Source of the DNA: Auriscalpium vulgare
Taxonomy: Eukaryota; Basidiomycota; Agaricomycetes; Russulales; Auriscalpiaceae
Assembly: GCA_019915015.1 (NCBI GenBank)
Contig: JAHBBC010000014.1
Location: 1,364,001 to 1,428,000 of the forward strand
Reading direction: 5' to 3'
DNA: 64,000 bases
The notes below the pieces were generated by a model, which was not told where the DNA came from, made no database searches, and was given only the letters and a program-made list of their open reading frames with translations. Both the position numbers and the translations under genes were made by a program. Below, in pieces: positions 7,969 to 20,360 of the stretch; the stretch's first letter is position 1, and every line of letters starts with the position of its first letter.

Positions 7969-10900
7969 CTACTGCTTGTTTGCCTGGTCACGCAGTCGCA
8001 CGAACACCTTCTTCGAAAGGCGATCCTCGCCCTCCTCGACACTCGAGAAAGTGGTTGGCAGCTCCAGCTTCTCGGTACCCATGATCAGCCACACCTTGTA
8101 CCTCTTCCCTTCCAGCCCCTCCTCTTCGCTACTTGAAAATTGCGGCACCACCTGGCCAAGCTTTGCGCAATGTTCTATCGTTGAATATGTTAGCAAAGTG
8201 GCAATGGAGGTCAAGGTCGCGGACGACCGTACCAAGTAACGCTGCCTTATGGGACCTGGTGGGCTTCTCTGGCGGGTTTGGGAGAGCCGGTGACGGGCTC
8301 GGCTCATGCATCACAGAAGCGGGCACCACGTTATTCGCACTGCCCGCGTATGTTTTTTCCCTGACAGAAGGGCCTTGCGCGAAGTTCGTACCAGACCCAG
8401 TAAGTCCGTCACTCGCGCTGTGGGACCTCTTCGATATCGCCGGAGACGTCGGGTCAGCCTTTCCCTGGCCCCAAGACGACGATGCCTCCGAGCTTGGGTG
8501 CCTAGGCGCTGGCCCGACACATGGCCCGCGCTCCCAGCTTTCGGGGCCTTGGTAGCGCCCAGCGCCCGTAGAGTGCTGCGTTGATCTGAGGCGCGCGTGT
8601 CCGTCATGAGGGCCTGGTTGCCAGATCCTCGGGGGCTCGGGCGCAGCATAGGCTCCGTATCCTGTGCCATACCTCTGCGTGGGCTGCGCGACAGATCTGC
8701 CATCGCGCTGGGGATAGTATGCATCGTCCACGGTCTCCACGCGTGGTGCATAAGCATGACCAGATATAAATGCTGCGTTGTAGGCATCATACGCACGATG
8801 CCCTGCGGCTGGTTCATAGGAGGCGTAGTACGCATCTCGCCCAGGCGGGCGTGACGTTGCAACATACGAATCGTGGTTGTAGCCAGGAGCATGCGGCGCA
8901 TGGTACGTGCCGGGTGGCGGCTCGTACCCGTCCGCACGCCACGGTTCCACCGTAAACGGCGGAGCGGGCGGTGCGTACGGATCGTAGTATACGGCTGGGT
9001 CTGCGCTGCGCGGGGCATAGCGCGGGGCAGGCGGCGGGGGATGTGGGTGATGTGGGTGTGGGTACGGAGCTGAAGGAGGTGCACGAGGCAGCGGTCCTGG
9101 CATGTAACCGCGCTCGCCTGCCTCAAGAATGGGGGCCACTATAGTGTCCCGGCCGACCTTGTACCCCGCGTGACGCGCGGAGGACGCAAGGTTGGCGGCG
9201 TCTGTGGGAGGAGGGTGAAGCGCCGGTGCAGGACTCCGCTTGCTCGTCGACGGTTTAGTTGGGGCGAGGGGCAGCGCTGCAGCAGGCCTCGACGGGAGCC
9301 CAACGCCGGGTGGCAGCGAAGGTGTGCGGGGTTCAGACTTGGGGACTGCCGGATCGAGTTTCGGGCGCTTTTTGCTCTCAGAAGGGGCACCGGCATCCTC
9401 CATGTCCTCGGCGGCCTTGCGTTTCTTGTTCCTCTCCGCCTTGGATGGCGGAAGCAGGACGGTGTACCCAAACGGCGGTGCCTCGCCGCGGAACTGGAGG
9501 TACTCGACGGCACCGTTCGCAAAAGCGTGCAGGACGACGCCAGTCTTGGCGTCGTTCTTGGTGCGGTACTCTGCGGGTACGGACCAGGTGCGCGTCTTCT
9601 TGCTCTCCTCCTCGAGTTCTGGACCTAGGTGCAGTGTCATTGTGCAGCCAAATGCTAGGCGATGAGATCAGTAGAGCACTGGGACACATGTCATACCAAT
9701 CGCATACCGTCCTTGTCCTTCGAGTACTCAAACGCGTCCAAGTGTTTACCAGGGAAGATCTTGGTATACTCCGTGAGTATAAGAGGAAGGATGTTCTCGT
9801 GCGCACGTCGCCGGTCCTCGGCCGGGATCTTTAAGTCCAAATTCGCATTTACGCTGCGAATGTAGTTGCCAATGCCTTGCGACATCGCTGCCAGACACAC
9901 TGCTGCCTTTGCGTCGGCGCGCTTGAGGAACTGGGGGTCGACGAGGAAGGATTTGCATTCGCCGGGGCGCATGACGCGCAAGACGGCGCCGTGTACTTGT
10001 AAAAAAAGTCAGCATAGGCTCACGTAAGGAAAGAGTGCACACACGGCCGTATTTATTGTCCGCGAGCCATATGAATTGCAGTGACAGCTTTCCGCCGCGG
10101 GCAGACTGCACCAGCTGGTTAAGCCAGGACGGCGCGTTGATCTCCGCTGCTACTGTGGCTTCTATGGGCTCAGGGAGCGGACGCGGAAGAGCATCAAAGA
10201 ACCCCTGAAGCGTGATGCCAGCGGTTGGGGCGGTGGGCGCAACTGCACCCTCGTTCTCGGATACATAGTCCCGCTCTGCGGGCTGCGTTTGACCATTCCC
10301 GTGCTGGATGAAGTCGATTACACCGTCGGCGATGGCATCCTTCGCACAAGCATTCTTCGCCTCCTCAAAGGTGGAGAATGTGGTGTCGACGGAATACACG
10401 CGTATAGAGTGCGGTGACAGCTGGATGCGAAGAGCGCATCCAGTTTCTGTGAAAGGACGTTTGTAAACGAACGGTGTATAGAGTTATGGGGCAGGTACGC
10501 ACGTCCTCCTGGTTTAGTGTCTGCCAGCTGGACCCAATGCGGGCGGACACGGCCGGCACGCCAGTCTACGCAGCACTCTTCTACTTCCCGGATGAAGCGA
10601 GTGTCTACGGGGGCAACAGCTTTGATGGTACTGGGGGCGTCAAGAGGAGCCAGTACCAAGCCCTTCTTTGCCTGGACATCAGGCGCACCATGTTTGATGA
10701 AGTCCAGAGCCCCCATCTCTACAGCGACAGCAGCCGCTGCCGCTCTAGCGTCGGCTTTGCGGGCGAACTCAGGCTTGGTCGTGTAGGAGCGGATACTGCC
10801 GTTTGGACGCGTGATAGTTAGGATGCAATGCTTCTCTGGATAACCCATGAGCTGTAGGACACGGGCGATAGGATGTCGACGTACTTTCTTTGCCGTGTTC

Positions 10901-11239
10901 CTCCAAAATCTCGTACTTGAGGGGCTCGATGCTTCCAAATTCCTGGGAGCAGACCTGGTGCAGGACAAAGATCGGGGTGTTATGGTGAGTTGCGCGCTTC
11001 TCCTCTGTCTTTGCTTCAGTGGAGGAAGCAGCGTGAGCGTCGAGGTAGAAAGGGTTGGTGCCACCAGCAGTGGGGTAGAGGAAAGTATCCGGGATAGGAG
11101 GCTCTGCAGAGGGATTGAGCAAAAAAGTCTCGAGACTCATCGTGCCTAAGCGCATGAGGTTTGCTGTCACTGCATCAAAGGAGTACTTCGCGCGTGGTAG
11201 CGCAGGCTCCACATGCTGCGAGAACCCAGCTGCCGCCAT
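7969..11239 (-). CDS. Large protein with four dsRBD-like modules and a disordered Pro/Tyr-rich linker
   Basis: Spliced reading shows four modules with the same order: an N-terminal helix, three strands, then a helix rich in Ala/Lys. They lie near 11000-10700 (ILTITRPNGSIRSYTTKPEF...DARAAAAAVAVEMGALDFI), 10600-10280 (LRIQLSPHSIRVYS...DAIADGVIDFI), 10150-9850 (AVLRVMRPGECKSFLV...AAMSQGIGNYI) and 8160-7980 (RYKVWLIMGTEKLELPTTF...VFVRLR). This is the alpha-beta-beta-beta-alpha pattern of double-stranded RNA-binding domains, although the canonical RNA-contacting basic motif is weak. Between modules 3 and 4 lies about 380 residues of Pro/Ala/Tyr/His-rich low-complexity sequence with a basic KKRPKLD stretch. 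Start MAAAGFSQHVEP at 11239; stop at 7969. Short introns join the modules. RNA binding is inference; no named orthologue is recognised. Confidence 0.65.
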
Positions 11240-11697
11240 TGTGAACAGAACACTCGGACGGCAAGTTCAAGCGAGATCTACAGAAGGTCACGATGGGGCT
11301 TGACGTGTTGCGGGCGGCGGGGAAGGAAGCGAGGCAGGGCAAGTGAGCACAGCGATGAACAGGCTGACACGACCGCGGGCGATCGTGACAGGGCTGGCTG
11401 GCAAAGATCCTCAGTGACTGCGATCGCCCGCAAGGAGTGGGTGCGATGCAATCTCTGCAGGACGGAAGCCAGCGGAGGGTGAGATAGGTGCAAACAGTCG
11501 CGAGATGGTGGGTGATCGCAAGACGAGAGCCTGCCACTGCCGCGTCGCCGCCCGTCCCGGCGGCGTGCGTTCATATAGTAGCCGTCGGCATCATCCGCCG
11601 CGCTGCACCCGACTCAGTGAGTACAGTCCGTGGTTACTGATAGGATTCGATGTGATTATTGACAGCAATAATCAGAGCAGACGACGACCCCCGACCA
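11240..11697. other. Intergenic: promoter of dsRBD-like gene and 3' end of tafazzin
   Basis: No convincing coding sequence. GC-rich 5' flank of the minus-strand gene starting at 11239. No TATA box or repeat is recognised. Confidence 0.5.
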
Positions 11698-12896
11698 TCA
11701 CACAGAGGTCTTTTTCCCCAACAAATCCCCCGACACCTGCCTGCCCAAGGCCTCGACAGCTCGCTGTATGATAGCTGTGACTTTGACCCTGATCCGCCTA
11801 TTTTCCTCGCCCTCTGCACCTTCGTCACTCCGGACTAAACGGGGGGGTATCCATTTTCCGGACGTGTTCGCCGGTAATGGCGTTTCGCGTTTGAGCGCGC
11901 TAAGGACGTGCTCTGGTGGTATAGGGTCGCCGAACGTGACGCTCAGCTTCGTGCCCAAGCGAGGGAAGTATTTATAAGGCCATTTTCGGCCCTCAGGCAT
12001 CAGATCTTCAAAGCCTGGCGTATCAAGTGTTAATTTGAACGCCTTGAGGCGCGGACTTCGCTCACCGGTGATCCACACGGGTATGACTATTGGAGGACGA
12101 GGCGTCTCTATCAGTATCCTGCCTCTGAAACACCAAGGTTGTCAGAACAGAAGACGAAAGGAGCATACAAGGTACGCACACGCCCCACTTGAAGCGAATC
12201 AGCCGAGCCACGCCCTTTTCTACTTCATACGTGTCGGGCTGGCAGACCTTCCCTTCGCCAAACAGATGAATCTATTCTAACCATCGTTCATTGATCGCGC
12301 AAGGAATCAAAGACATCGTACCCATGAACCGCTACTCAATTTCTCTATTGCAGAGTCCACCGCGGGCTGGTATACTCCCTTCCCCCGGAACGTCTCGAGG
12401 ACCTGGCCGGTGCGAAAGAAAGCCGAGAACACACTTGCTGGCAGCACGCCGGTCGGTAAAACAGATCAGAGGGATAAAGAAGCGCACACACGGATTTGTG
12501 AACATGATATCGGACGCGCCGAGCGACCACCGCGTCAAGTGTGTGCTGAGGTAGGTACGCGCTGGCATCACGCCCCACGTCATTGGGTCGTCGAGCCTGC
12601 GGCACAAAATATTGCTCGTAACGCGTCTTCAGCAGATGCGAACATAAGTAACGTACACGGAAACGTGGTTTGACACTGCACGAACAACATCTCAGCGGTC
12701 AGCGGGAACGCAGCGTCCGCTGCATTGATCGCGCACCTGTGACAATACCGCGGCCCTTCCCCCTTTCATCGCTCTCCAGCGCCTTCATGAGGTTGGGAAG
12801 CCCGTGGACGGACATCGTGCATAGACCAAGGTTAATGAAAGTCTTGCATGTCAACCCGACCGCGGTCGCCGTCACGACGGACAGGATGTTCGGCAT
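11698..12896 (-). CDS. TAZ1: Tafazzin, mitochondrial cardiolipin transacylase
   Basis: Tafazzin remodels cardiolipin by moving acyl chains between phospholipids on mitochondrial membranes. The N-terminus has a hydrophobic anchor (ILSVVTATAVGLTCKTF), then GLPNLMKALESDERGKGRGIVT. Splicing at GTACGT gives NHVSVLDDP, the H-x4-D acyltransferase motif. Next come MTWGVMPARTYLSTH, SLGASDIMFTNP, an FGEG-type block recovered near 12270-12300, and the tafazzin tail PGFEDLMPEGRKWPYKYFPR...LSVTFGDPIP ending LLGKKTSV. I chose the ATG at 12896 because no in-frame ATG lies further upstream before the anchor. Several short introns interrupt it. The family order is complete, so it is probably functional. Confidence 0.88.
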
Positions 12897-13216
12897 GCAT
12901 GCGATGGTGCTGGTCGTCGAGTTTGTGGATGCAGGGTGGCGCGACAACTATGCGCGAGATATTCCTGAGGCTGAAAGAGTCGGTGCTGAATCCAGGGGCA
13001 GTAGGAGAGCGATGAGCTGGCGGACAAGTGGCATGGACGCGTCTACAACGCGTCCGAGTCCGACCAGCTCGGACGAGAGGCGCTCATGCCGGTGGCGCTC
13101 CGGATCGGCACGCCTACAAGTGAGTACACCGTGACCACCGGTACGACGCTGCGTATGCAATATACCATGCTAGATCATTGAACTACTACAATTCCGACAG
13201 TACTACAATTCCAACA
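12897..13216. other. Intergenic between tafazzin and dynamin genes
   Basis: No gene is seen. A 12-bp direct repeat TACTACAATTCC occurs at 13184-13195 and 13201-13212, just beyond the dynamin stop codon. Confidence 0.5.
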
Positions 13217-16016
13217 CTACTGCATCTTCAGCTGCAGCAACTCTGAGCGCGCCGCAGTGAGCCGGTCCAGCTTCCTCTGGTAGTCCTCCCGCTTCGCGGA
13301 GATGTGAGGCTGCTCTTGGACGTAATCCTGGCAGATCGCCATCCCATCCGGACCGGTGATCATCAGGCCCGCAAACAGCGCAGGCACCAGGTTGCGCTCG
13401 AGACCGAACGCCAGTTCGTGGTCGATGGCGAGCGCGATCATATCTGTAAACCGTCTATATGCAACTGTGCATGTGCCGTCAGAGAGTTTCGCGGTGTACA
13501 TGGCAAAGCGTACCTTGGAAGTACGCAGAAACATTGGCCATGATGTGGAGAGCAGGGTCCATCGTGTCCTGCCCGAGCAAGCGAGCTAGCTCGGGAACTT
13601 TGGTGCCCGTGATGCCGATTTGCGGCAACGCCGAGATGACCTGTGCCACCGCGATGTCGAAGGGAGAGGGCCGCGCCTGCGCCGGTCTCAAACTTGAAGT
13701 GGGCGGATGTGGATCGTAATCTTGAAGCTTAGTCAACAACGCTCCCTCCGACGACCCGGAACGGCAGCCACGGTAGAACGTAAGGAACTTGTCTTTGTAC
13801 TCGGCATAGTAGTGATCATTCATTGTGAATGGATGTTCTTCGATGTCCATTAGCCAGGTGACCTTTTCCTTTGTCCGAGTCCAGCACTCATGGAGGTGCG
13901 CATTGACGACGAGTCTGCAATGATTGTGTGAGATCCGACGCCAATCAGTACAGAGATGTGAAAACTTACAACACCGCCTGCTGAAGTGCACCCCGTCCAA
14001 CAGATGCGAAATGCTTTACAACGAGCTTTCGGACAAAGTCGTTGAGGACCACTTGTTCCGCGTTGACAAGCTCCAACGCATGGTTGCGCCAAGTTCGAGT
14101 GATCGCTTGGATGTAACTCTTCTGGACGCTGTACGGGTAGTTATCGGGGAGCTCCCGAGAGCGTGCTCTGAAGGCGAGTTTATTTCAACTTGGGAATTGG
14201 TATCGTGTACCTAGGTGCTTACTCTTGCGCCTTCGTGAATACTTTGTCGACATGAACGACTTGCAACGCATACTGCGGATCTTTTCGTACTTCCTGTTCC
14301 TGCGCCTTTTCGTCCTCGGTCAGGAAACTTGGGATCGGAACCGGGTCTGTCCTGGTCACATGAGAGTCGTAAGGACTGAATTTTGGTCCAGTCCTCCGAA
14401 TAGTTTTCAGGAAAGTGGCCTGAGAGGGCCGGAACAACTGCATGAGGCCATCACTGTCGCCTGTCCCTTGCAATTGATGGGCCAGGTCGCTCTGGAAACT
14501 CATTATGGCATGCGAAACTTCGGCCAGTGCGTCATTGGAGGGTGGCTTTGGGAGGCTTAGAAGGTCGACTTCGGTCTTGCGGATGAGAGCCTGGACCTCT
14601 TCATGAATCTCCGGAAGCCTTCCAAGCCAATATGAGTCTTGTGCAGACCCCCAAAAAAAAAAAACAAGCGACCATACCTCTTAGATATCAGGTCAGAGAG
14701 AACGAAACTCAATCGCTCAGTGAGGTTGCTTGTCCGGAGGTAACGCTGGTATACGCTATCGAGCGTTGACCACGGAGGCGTTGATGAGAAGTATTCGTCC
14801 TCCTCCGCCCTGGCCTCGGGCCACGTTATACCTTGCGCGATGGATATGGCGTTGGGTTGCTTGACGCAGTACCAACCATTCTCGAGGACCTCACACTCGC
14901 TACGGATGAAGCGCAACCAGAGATCCTCCTCTCCAGCATTCATGCGGTCAGGCTTGGTGAGGACCCCTTCGCGAATGCAATGAGCAGGCTTGCTCACGAA
15001 TACGATGACATGCTCACCGATCGTGCGCTTGCCTTCGGGATCGTACAATTTTGCGAGGTGGTGCGCTCCTTGATTCTCAAAGTCGGCTAGCGCGTAGTTA
15101 GGAAGACAGGAAGGCGTAGACAGTCGCAACACCTACTCTCACACGCGACAGTGCAGAGGACGATACAGCTTGGCTTTTGTATGTACGACGTCACGAGGTT
15201 CTTGACCAAGTCGATTTCGGCAGCGCTTCGACCTTCTCCCGCTGCGGAGATGAGCCCTACCAGAGCCATACCAATCGACATCAACAAGCGATGAAAATAT
15301 GTGTCATCGTCGTACCGGGAAGGTCACAGAGCGACAAGTCTGCTACGCCTCTTCCACTGATAGAGAGAGAGACATAGTTTGTCGAAAAGCCGAGCTGGCG
15401 ACGGGCTGGATCCTCGTCTTCGCCCTCGAGGAACTGACGTGCCGGCGTGGACGGGTTCAGGATGGCTCGCTGTGCGCGACGCACCCGCTCCTCGACTTCG
15501 CTCACGTCGTAGATGGCGTCTCCGAAGATTTCGTTCCTAACTTGTCCCAGGGGCTGCCCGTTCGTGTCCGTGATGAAGCGAAGAGACACTATGCACTGCC
15601 ACAGGTCGTCTGCATATGCTAGGCGGATCTCTGTCGGTATCCTGTCGATAGCCTTGAATTCATGTGGTAGTAGGTTGTATGATGGTCAGAAAATACCTGG
15701 TGCAAGTGCCTCCAGTCCGTGGTAGGGGCACGCCGGCGACAGCCTGGACTAGGGAAGACTTCCCGGCGCTTTGGATACCAGTGAAGACAATCTGTGGCAG
15801 GTCCAAATCTATCTGGACGCTGCATAGAACGTCAGCGTTTGGACGTGTCATGCGAGGCGAGTCTTACCCTGTCGTGTGCAGACGATTCGTGATATCTAAC
15901 ATTTTCCGGCGTCCTTGAGACAGCTGGCGGTTTGATAGCCCGACAGCATCATCCTCGCTGCTCGCAATGGATACGGGAGATACAATAGCCGAGAAGGTAT
16001 CGAGGTCGCTGTCCAT
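13217..16016 (-). CDS. Dynamin-family GTPase
   Basis: Large membrane-remodelling GTPase. G1 is FTGIQSAGKSS, G2 lies in RTGGTCTR, G3 is SLCDLPG and G4 is VLTKPD, so the nucleotide-binding set is complete. The middle/stalk region follows (LISKRLPEIHEEVQALI and beyond), and the C-terminus (MNDHYYAEYKDKFLTFYRG...ERNLVPALFAGLM) fits a GTPase-effector-type region ending in a helix with LTAARSELLQL. The start at 16016 gives MDSDLDTFSAIVSPVS, then NRQLSQGRRKMLDITNRLHTTG before the G domain. There is no pleckstrin-homology or proline-rich tail, so it belongs with the fungal Mx/dynamin-like group rather than classical endocytic dynamin. At least eight introns. An A12 run lies in one intron near 14651. 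Confidence 0.85.
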
Positions 16017-16758
16017 GCTTGAGGGAATGGGAGGGGATGGGAGTCAAGTTCTCCGCGCAGCGCTGAGTTTATGTATGTGCACTAGGGGGTGCGCAGCACT
16101 ATCGTGCCTTCTGTATTGTTGACGCTAAATATCGTAGCCAATCTGGATAGGCATCGATGGCATGTCTTAGAGAAGAAGACTCTACCTCAATCGACATCGC
16201 GGTGGTTAGAAGGCACAGTGACATTAGAGAATGGAGGATTTTTCACCGAGACCAGGCGCCATGCAAATTCTCGACGGAGGCATTTCACAGTTGGGCTCCG
16301 TTGAGTTCCGCATCAGGGAGGAATCTGTAAGAGCACATCCGCAGCCTGCGCAGTGGAAGCAAATCAGACGCTACGAGAGTCCTGAGAATTACGTCTCGTA
16401 TCGGAAACGCTCTTGCGCATGCTGCAGAGTTGAAGGAAGGAAGCATATAAGCGCAGCACAAGACGTCGAGGGCCATGCTGCGGAGTCTGAGAATCGATAA
16501 AACTGAGCAGTCGCTTTCATTGACAAGGCACAGTACGCAGCCGGTTTTTCTGGTAAGAAGTCGAGCGGACAAGAAAGTCTCGAGGATATGTAGTTCAAGT
16601 TGTTGACATGTGCCCGGGCCCCGAGTCGGAGAACGGCGGTGCTAGGCACCGGCATGTGCCGAGAAGAGTGAACTCTAAATTCGACATCCACTACTAAGCG
16701 ACACTGTCTCCGGTGCCGTCTCGTCACTCCCCTCAAGCATCCATCAAGTTCAGCCTCA
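16017..16758. promoter_or_regulatory. Divergent intergenic region: dynamin and eL8 promoters
   Basis: Separates the minus-strand dynamin start from the plus-strand eL8 start, so it should hold two promoters. No TATA box is obvious. Open frames here (for example 16231-16500 and 16389-16799 minus) lack motifs and look like chance. Confidence 0.5.
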
Positions 16759-18057
16759 ATGGTGAGCTCAAGCTTTCTCGTAGACGTCCGCGGTGGCAAC
16801 CCAGAGCTCTATGCGGGTCATCCACGGTGAAGCAGATGTCCACGGCAATGGATGGTGCGTAGAATCCTTGGATACGGTTGCTCTCACTGACCGTACTATC
16901 AGACTCGTATTGCATATAGAAGAATGACTTCGCTGTCGTCTTCGTGCTGAGCCTTCTGGCAATGATGCGTTATGCTGGGCTTGACATGTTCAGCATGTCG
17001 AGCGTTAGAGCTCCGTGGTGCACGCGCGATGTCAACGGCCTCTGCTGCCTTGCATTGTTGCTAACGTACCTCGTCTCAATGACCAGCCTGCCAAGAAAGC
17101 CGGAACTGGCAAGAAGCCCGCTGCTGCGCCGTTCGGCGCCAGCAAGACCGCGAAGGTCACGAAGAACCCCCTCTTCGAGTCTCGTCCTAAGAACTTCGGT
17201 ATCGGTGCGTATCCAGCCGTCTATCGCCAGTTATGATCGACTCCAACCCGCGTCGTCACAGGCCAGGATATTCAGCACAAGACTGACCTCACACGCTTCG
17301 TGAAGTGGCCCGAGTATGTTCGCCTGCAGCGCCAGAAGGTCATCCTCAGCCAGCGCCTGAAGGTCCCTCCGGCCATCGCCCAGTTCTCGCACACACTCGA
17401 TAAAAACACCGCAACGCAGCTCTTCAAGCTACTCGACAAGTACCGTCCCGAGACGAAGCAGGAGAAAAAGGCTCGTCTGGATGCTGTCGCGAAGGATACT
17501 GCGGAGGGCAAGGAGCCCGCCAAGGTCCGTTGCTACCGTATCTATGCCTTAAATCTTGGCCTGATCGTATCTTCTACAGACCAAGAAGCCTGTCTTTGTG
17601 AAGTACGGTCTCAACCACAGCGTCGCCCTCATCGAGGCCAAGAAGGCGGCTCTCGTCGTCATCGCTCATGATGTCGACCCCATCGAGCTCGTTGTCTTCC
17701 TCCCCGCTCTCTGCCGCAAGATGGGTGTCCCTTACGTCATCGTGAAGAGCAAGGCCCGTCTCGGCACTGTCGTCCACAAGAAGACTGCTGCTGTCCTCAC
17801 CGTGCAGGATGTCCGTAGTGAGGACGACCGGGAGCTCGCCACCCTCATCAATGCCGCTAAAGCCAACTTGTACGTTGTTTTGCTTTCGAAAACATGTCTA
17901 ACCATTTCTGATCCATTTTTGCAGCACTGAGAAGTACGAGGAGCACCGTCGCCAGTGGGGTGGAGGTCTTCGTGGCAACAAGTCTACTGAGAAGCTGCGC
18001 AAGCGTGCCAAGGCTGCAGGGCAGACCGTTTCCGCTGCCGCCGCCGGCAAGCTTTGA
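16759..18057 (+). CDS. RPL8: Large-subunit ribosomal protein eL8
   Basis: Cytosolic 60S ribosomal protein of the L7Ae/eL8 family. The spliced protein begins [11 protein letters not shown], passes through [55 protein letters not shown] and the L7Ae fold ([21 protein letters not shown]...[13 protein letters not shown]), and ends SAAAAGKL. Intron 1 (16762-17086, 325 nt) falls directly after the ATG, with branch-like CTAAC at 17061-17065. Other introns are at 17203-17262, 17524-17580 and 17870-17924 approximately. The long first intron is typical of highly expressed fungal ribosomal genes. The name follows yeast RPL8 (vertebrate RPL7A). Confidence 0.92.
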
Positions 18058-19283
18058 TTGGCTGCGATCGTTGATCGGAGGGTCGGTGGGCTTCAAAAAG
18101 TATGGGCATGTCCCGAGGCAATCTATGATCATGATGTCGCTTCCTCTACCTTCATGCAACGTATGAATTTGCTAAACCTCAAAAACAATTCAAAATACTT
18201 TCCGTGGCACATGCGCCGTGCGTTCGGTTCATGTGAACCACGACACCTGCCATTTGTGTTGATTCCCGTTTCAGCTTGTCTCGCGCTGAAGCATAGCAGA
18301 CCGAAGGGCTCCTCCGCTTACAACATCTATAGTAGTACACGTTGGCGCTCTAGCCGACATACGATGGGCGCTTTTAGTGACGCCGAGGTGAAAGGCCTGA
18401 GAAATCGCCCACGCTCGGCTGATGTCTGCTCGGACGCGGTACTGCACACTGATTGCGGCGTCGGCCCCTCGGACTCTACAGGGAGGAGCCTGACGGTAAC
18501 ATAAGCAGGCGCAGTGATGAGTGCGCCATATTCAAGCGCATGAATGCGACGATCGCACTCACGGCGACCTCACGCGCCGTGATGAAGAGCCTGGAGTCGA
18601 CACGGATGCTCGGCACAATTACGTCGGGCGGGAGAAGGACATCCTAGAAGAAGATCTAACGCCGCGGCGCTTTCATTCTTGCATATGGAGGGAAAGAAGA
18701 TGGAAGGGCATATGGGCTCTCCAAGCGGCCTTGCTAGCCCCGTGTGGCAGTATGTCCTCGTGTGGAACATGCACTGACGCACCCGCCATCCAATGGCATC
18801 CATTGGCCCAACGGAACGGAAAGAAGGACATGGAGGGAAATTCGGTCGTAAAATAGTCGCCTTGTGACATCCTTATGTCCGAACAAACATCCTGGGGTCG
18901 GGTTGTCGTAATGTCGATGTCATTGGGCCGATTACTTGCGTCTTGCGCAGGGACACCTTGGGGGCACCGCAGGCCGCTGAGCGGTATGTATGTAATTTTG
19001 CCCCGTTGTGCCAAAAAGGCTGAATTTTTTTTAATCGCACCATAACACAGATAATGGAGTAACATAGCAAAACATCATCATCACCCTCGAGGATTTTCCC
19101 GTATGTAACGTATGTAATATCAGGAACACTACGCGAATAAGAGAAGATAACAATCATCGAGTCTAAGCTGTAATGGACTCAGGCTCTCACGTTGCGTCCA
19201 TGTCACGTCCGCAAGAAAACGCCAAGGAGAAAGAAAACCGAGGAACGTCCGCTATCAACGACCCTTCCCAACGGCATTTGGCT
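18058..19283. other. Intergenic between two convergent genes
   Basis: Holds the 3' flank of eL8 and of the CPL1-like gene. Several open frames of 60-150 aa overlap one another with no motif or intron logic. I see no gene, RNA or repeat. Confidence 0.5.
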
Positions 19284-20360
19284 TCAGTGCTTCAGCGGGA
19301 CGTGCTCCAAGCCGTATTGAAAGGCCGGCGGGGCCGAGTCGAGGCCTGACACGGCGGAAGAGAACGTCTTGTTGGGGATGCAGTGGGACGAGTCCCGAGC
19401 GAGCTTGTACCCCGACAGGCAGCGGAACACGACGCACGAACCTGTCGAGCACGACACATCTGCGACGCCGGGCAGCGCGGTACAATCGATGCCGACCGGG
19501 GTGTACGGCGTCAGGGGAAGCACGCAGCCGCCACCTGAAAGAACGGAACAGTGAGTTATGGCACGCCAACGGGCACACGGTCTCGCTTACAGCTCTCCAA
19601 ATCCTGGTCGGTGTTCAAGCACTCCCATGCTCTCCCCGCACCGCCGAACACTCCGCACGCCATCCACCCTTCGCCCATGTCATTACAGGCGCCGCTTCCC
19701 TGCCATCTCTTCTCCCTCTTCGAGAGCGGCTTCGAGGTTGGGCATGATTTCGCGGGTCCACAAACGCCATTGCACACAACGGAAGGCGCGGCGCAGACGC
19801 ACGTAGTGGGCTTGGACGGAGGGGATGGGGTGAATCCGTCTTTGCATTGGAAGCCGCAAGGATTCTTGCCGTCGCAGATGGGGGTGCCGTGTTCGGGATA
19901 GGTGCAGTGTGCTTTCGGGGCAGCGGTGTTGATCTGGGGTCCGATATTCTGTGAGTTTGAGTGCTATATATCAAAACAAAATTCGGGCGTACCAGGGCTG
20001 TCAATATAGCAGTGACTTCATCATGCCCAGCAATGGCGACGGCGGCAATGGCGACAACATTCGTCTCCAGGAAAACCGGAAGGGCTGAAAGACAGAGACA
20101 TACATCTTATGACGTGCGTGAAAGCGTGATCAATCATCTGGCGACATATTAATTGAGAGGCGGTAGAACTCACCCAGGAGACCGACGGGAATCGAGATGC
20201 CAAGGATTCCCGGAACTGTGAGTTCTACGTCGATGGCGGCGCAGATATCGAGAACATCTCGGGTGTCGAGAGGATGTGCAACCGGGGCTCGTCCGTCGAG
20301 CGACGATGCGCGAGCCCCGGCGAAGAGCGCAAGGGCAGGAAGGACGCGGAAGATACGCAT
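19284..20360 (-). CDS. Secreted cysteine-rich protein with CPL1-like domain
   Basis: The start MRIFRVLPALALFAGARAS at 20360 is a clear signal peptide. The spliced protein continues through a hydrophobic segment, an exon rich in Cys (HCTYPEHGTPICDGKNPCGFQCKDGF...CVCAAPSVVCNGVC), CGVFGGAGRAWECLNTDQDLESC, and then CGGCVLPLTPYTPVGIDCTALPGVADVSCSTGSCVVFRC before ending LKH at 19284. The pattern C-G-G-C, then C-x4-PGV, then SC-x4-CVVFRC-x-SGY matches the CPL1-like domain found in many basidiomycete secreted proteins and named after a Cryptococcus capsule-related protein. It probably acts outside the cell or at the wall. Molecular function is unknown. Confidence 0.78.

Noticed and set aside
8311..9126. 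271-aa minus-strand ORF in a second frame within the dsRBD-like gene
   Set aside because: Shadow frame of the Pro/Tyr-rich linker; the other frame connects modules through proper introns.
14651..14662. A12 run as a possible retroposon tail
   Set aside because: It lies inside a dynamin intron with no target duplication or retroelement sequence next to it.
16389..16799. 136-aa minus-strand ORF between dynamin and eL8
   Set aside because: Overlaps the eL8 start and intron; no motif or start context.
16762..17086. Intronic C/D-box snoRNA in eL8 intron 1
   Set aside because: AATGATGC near 16970 resembles a C box, but no suitably spaced CTGA or closing stem follows.
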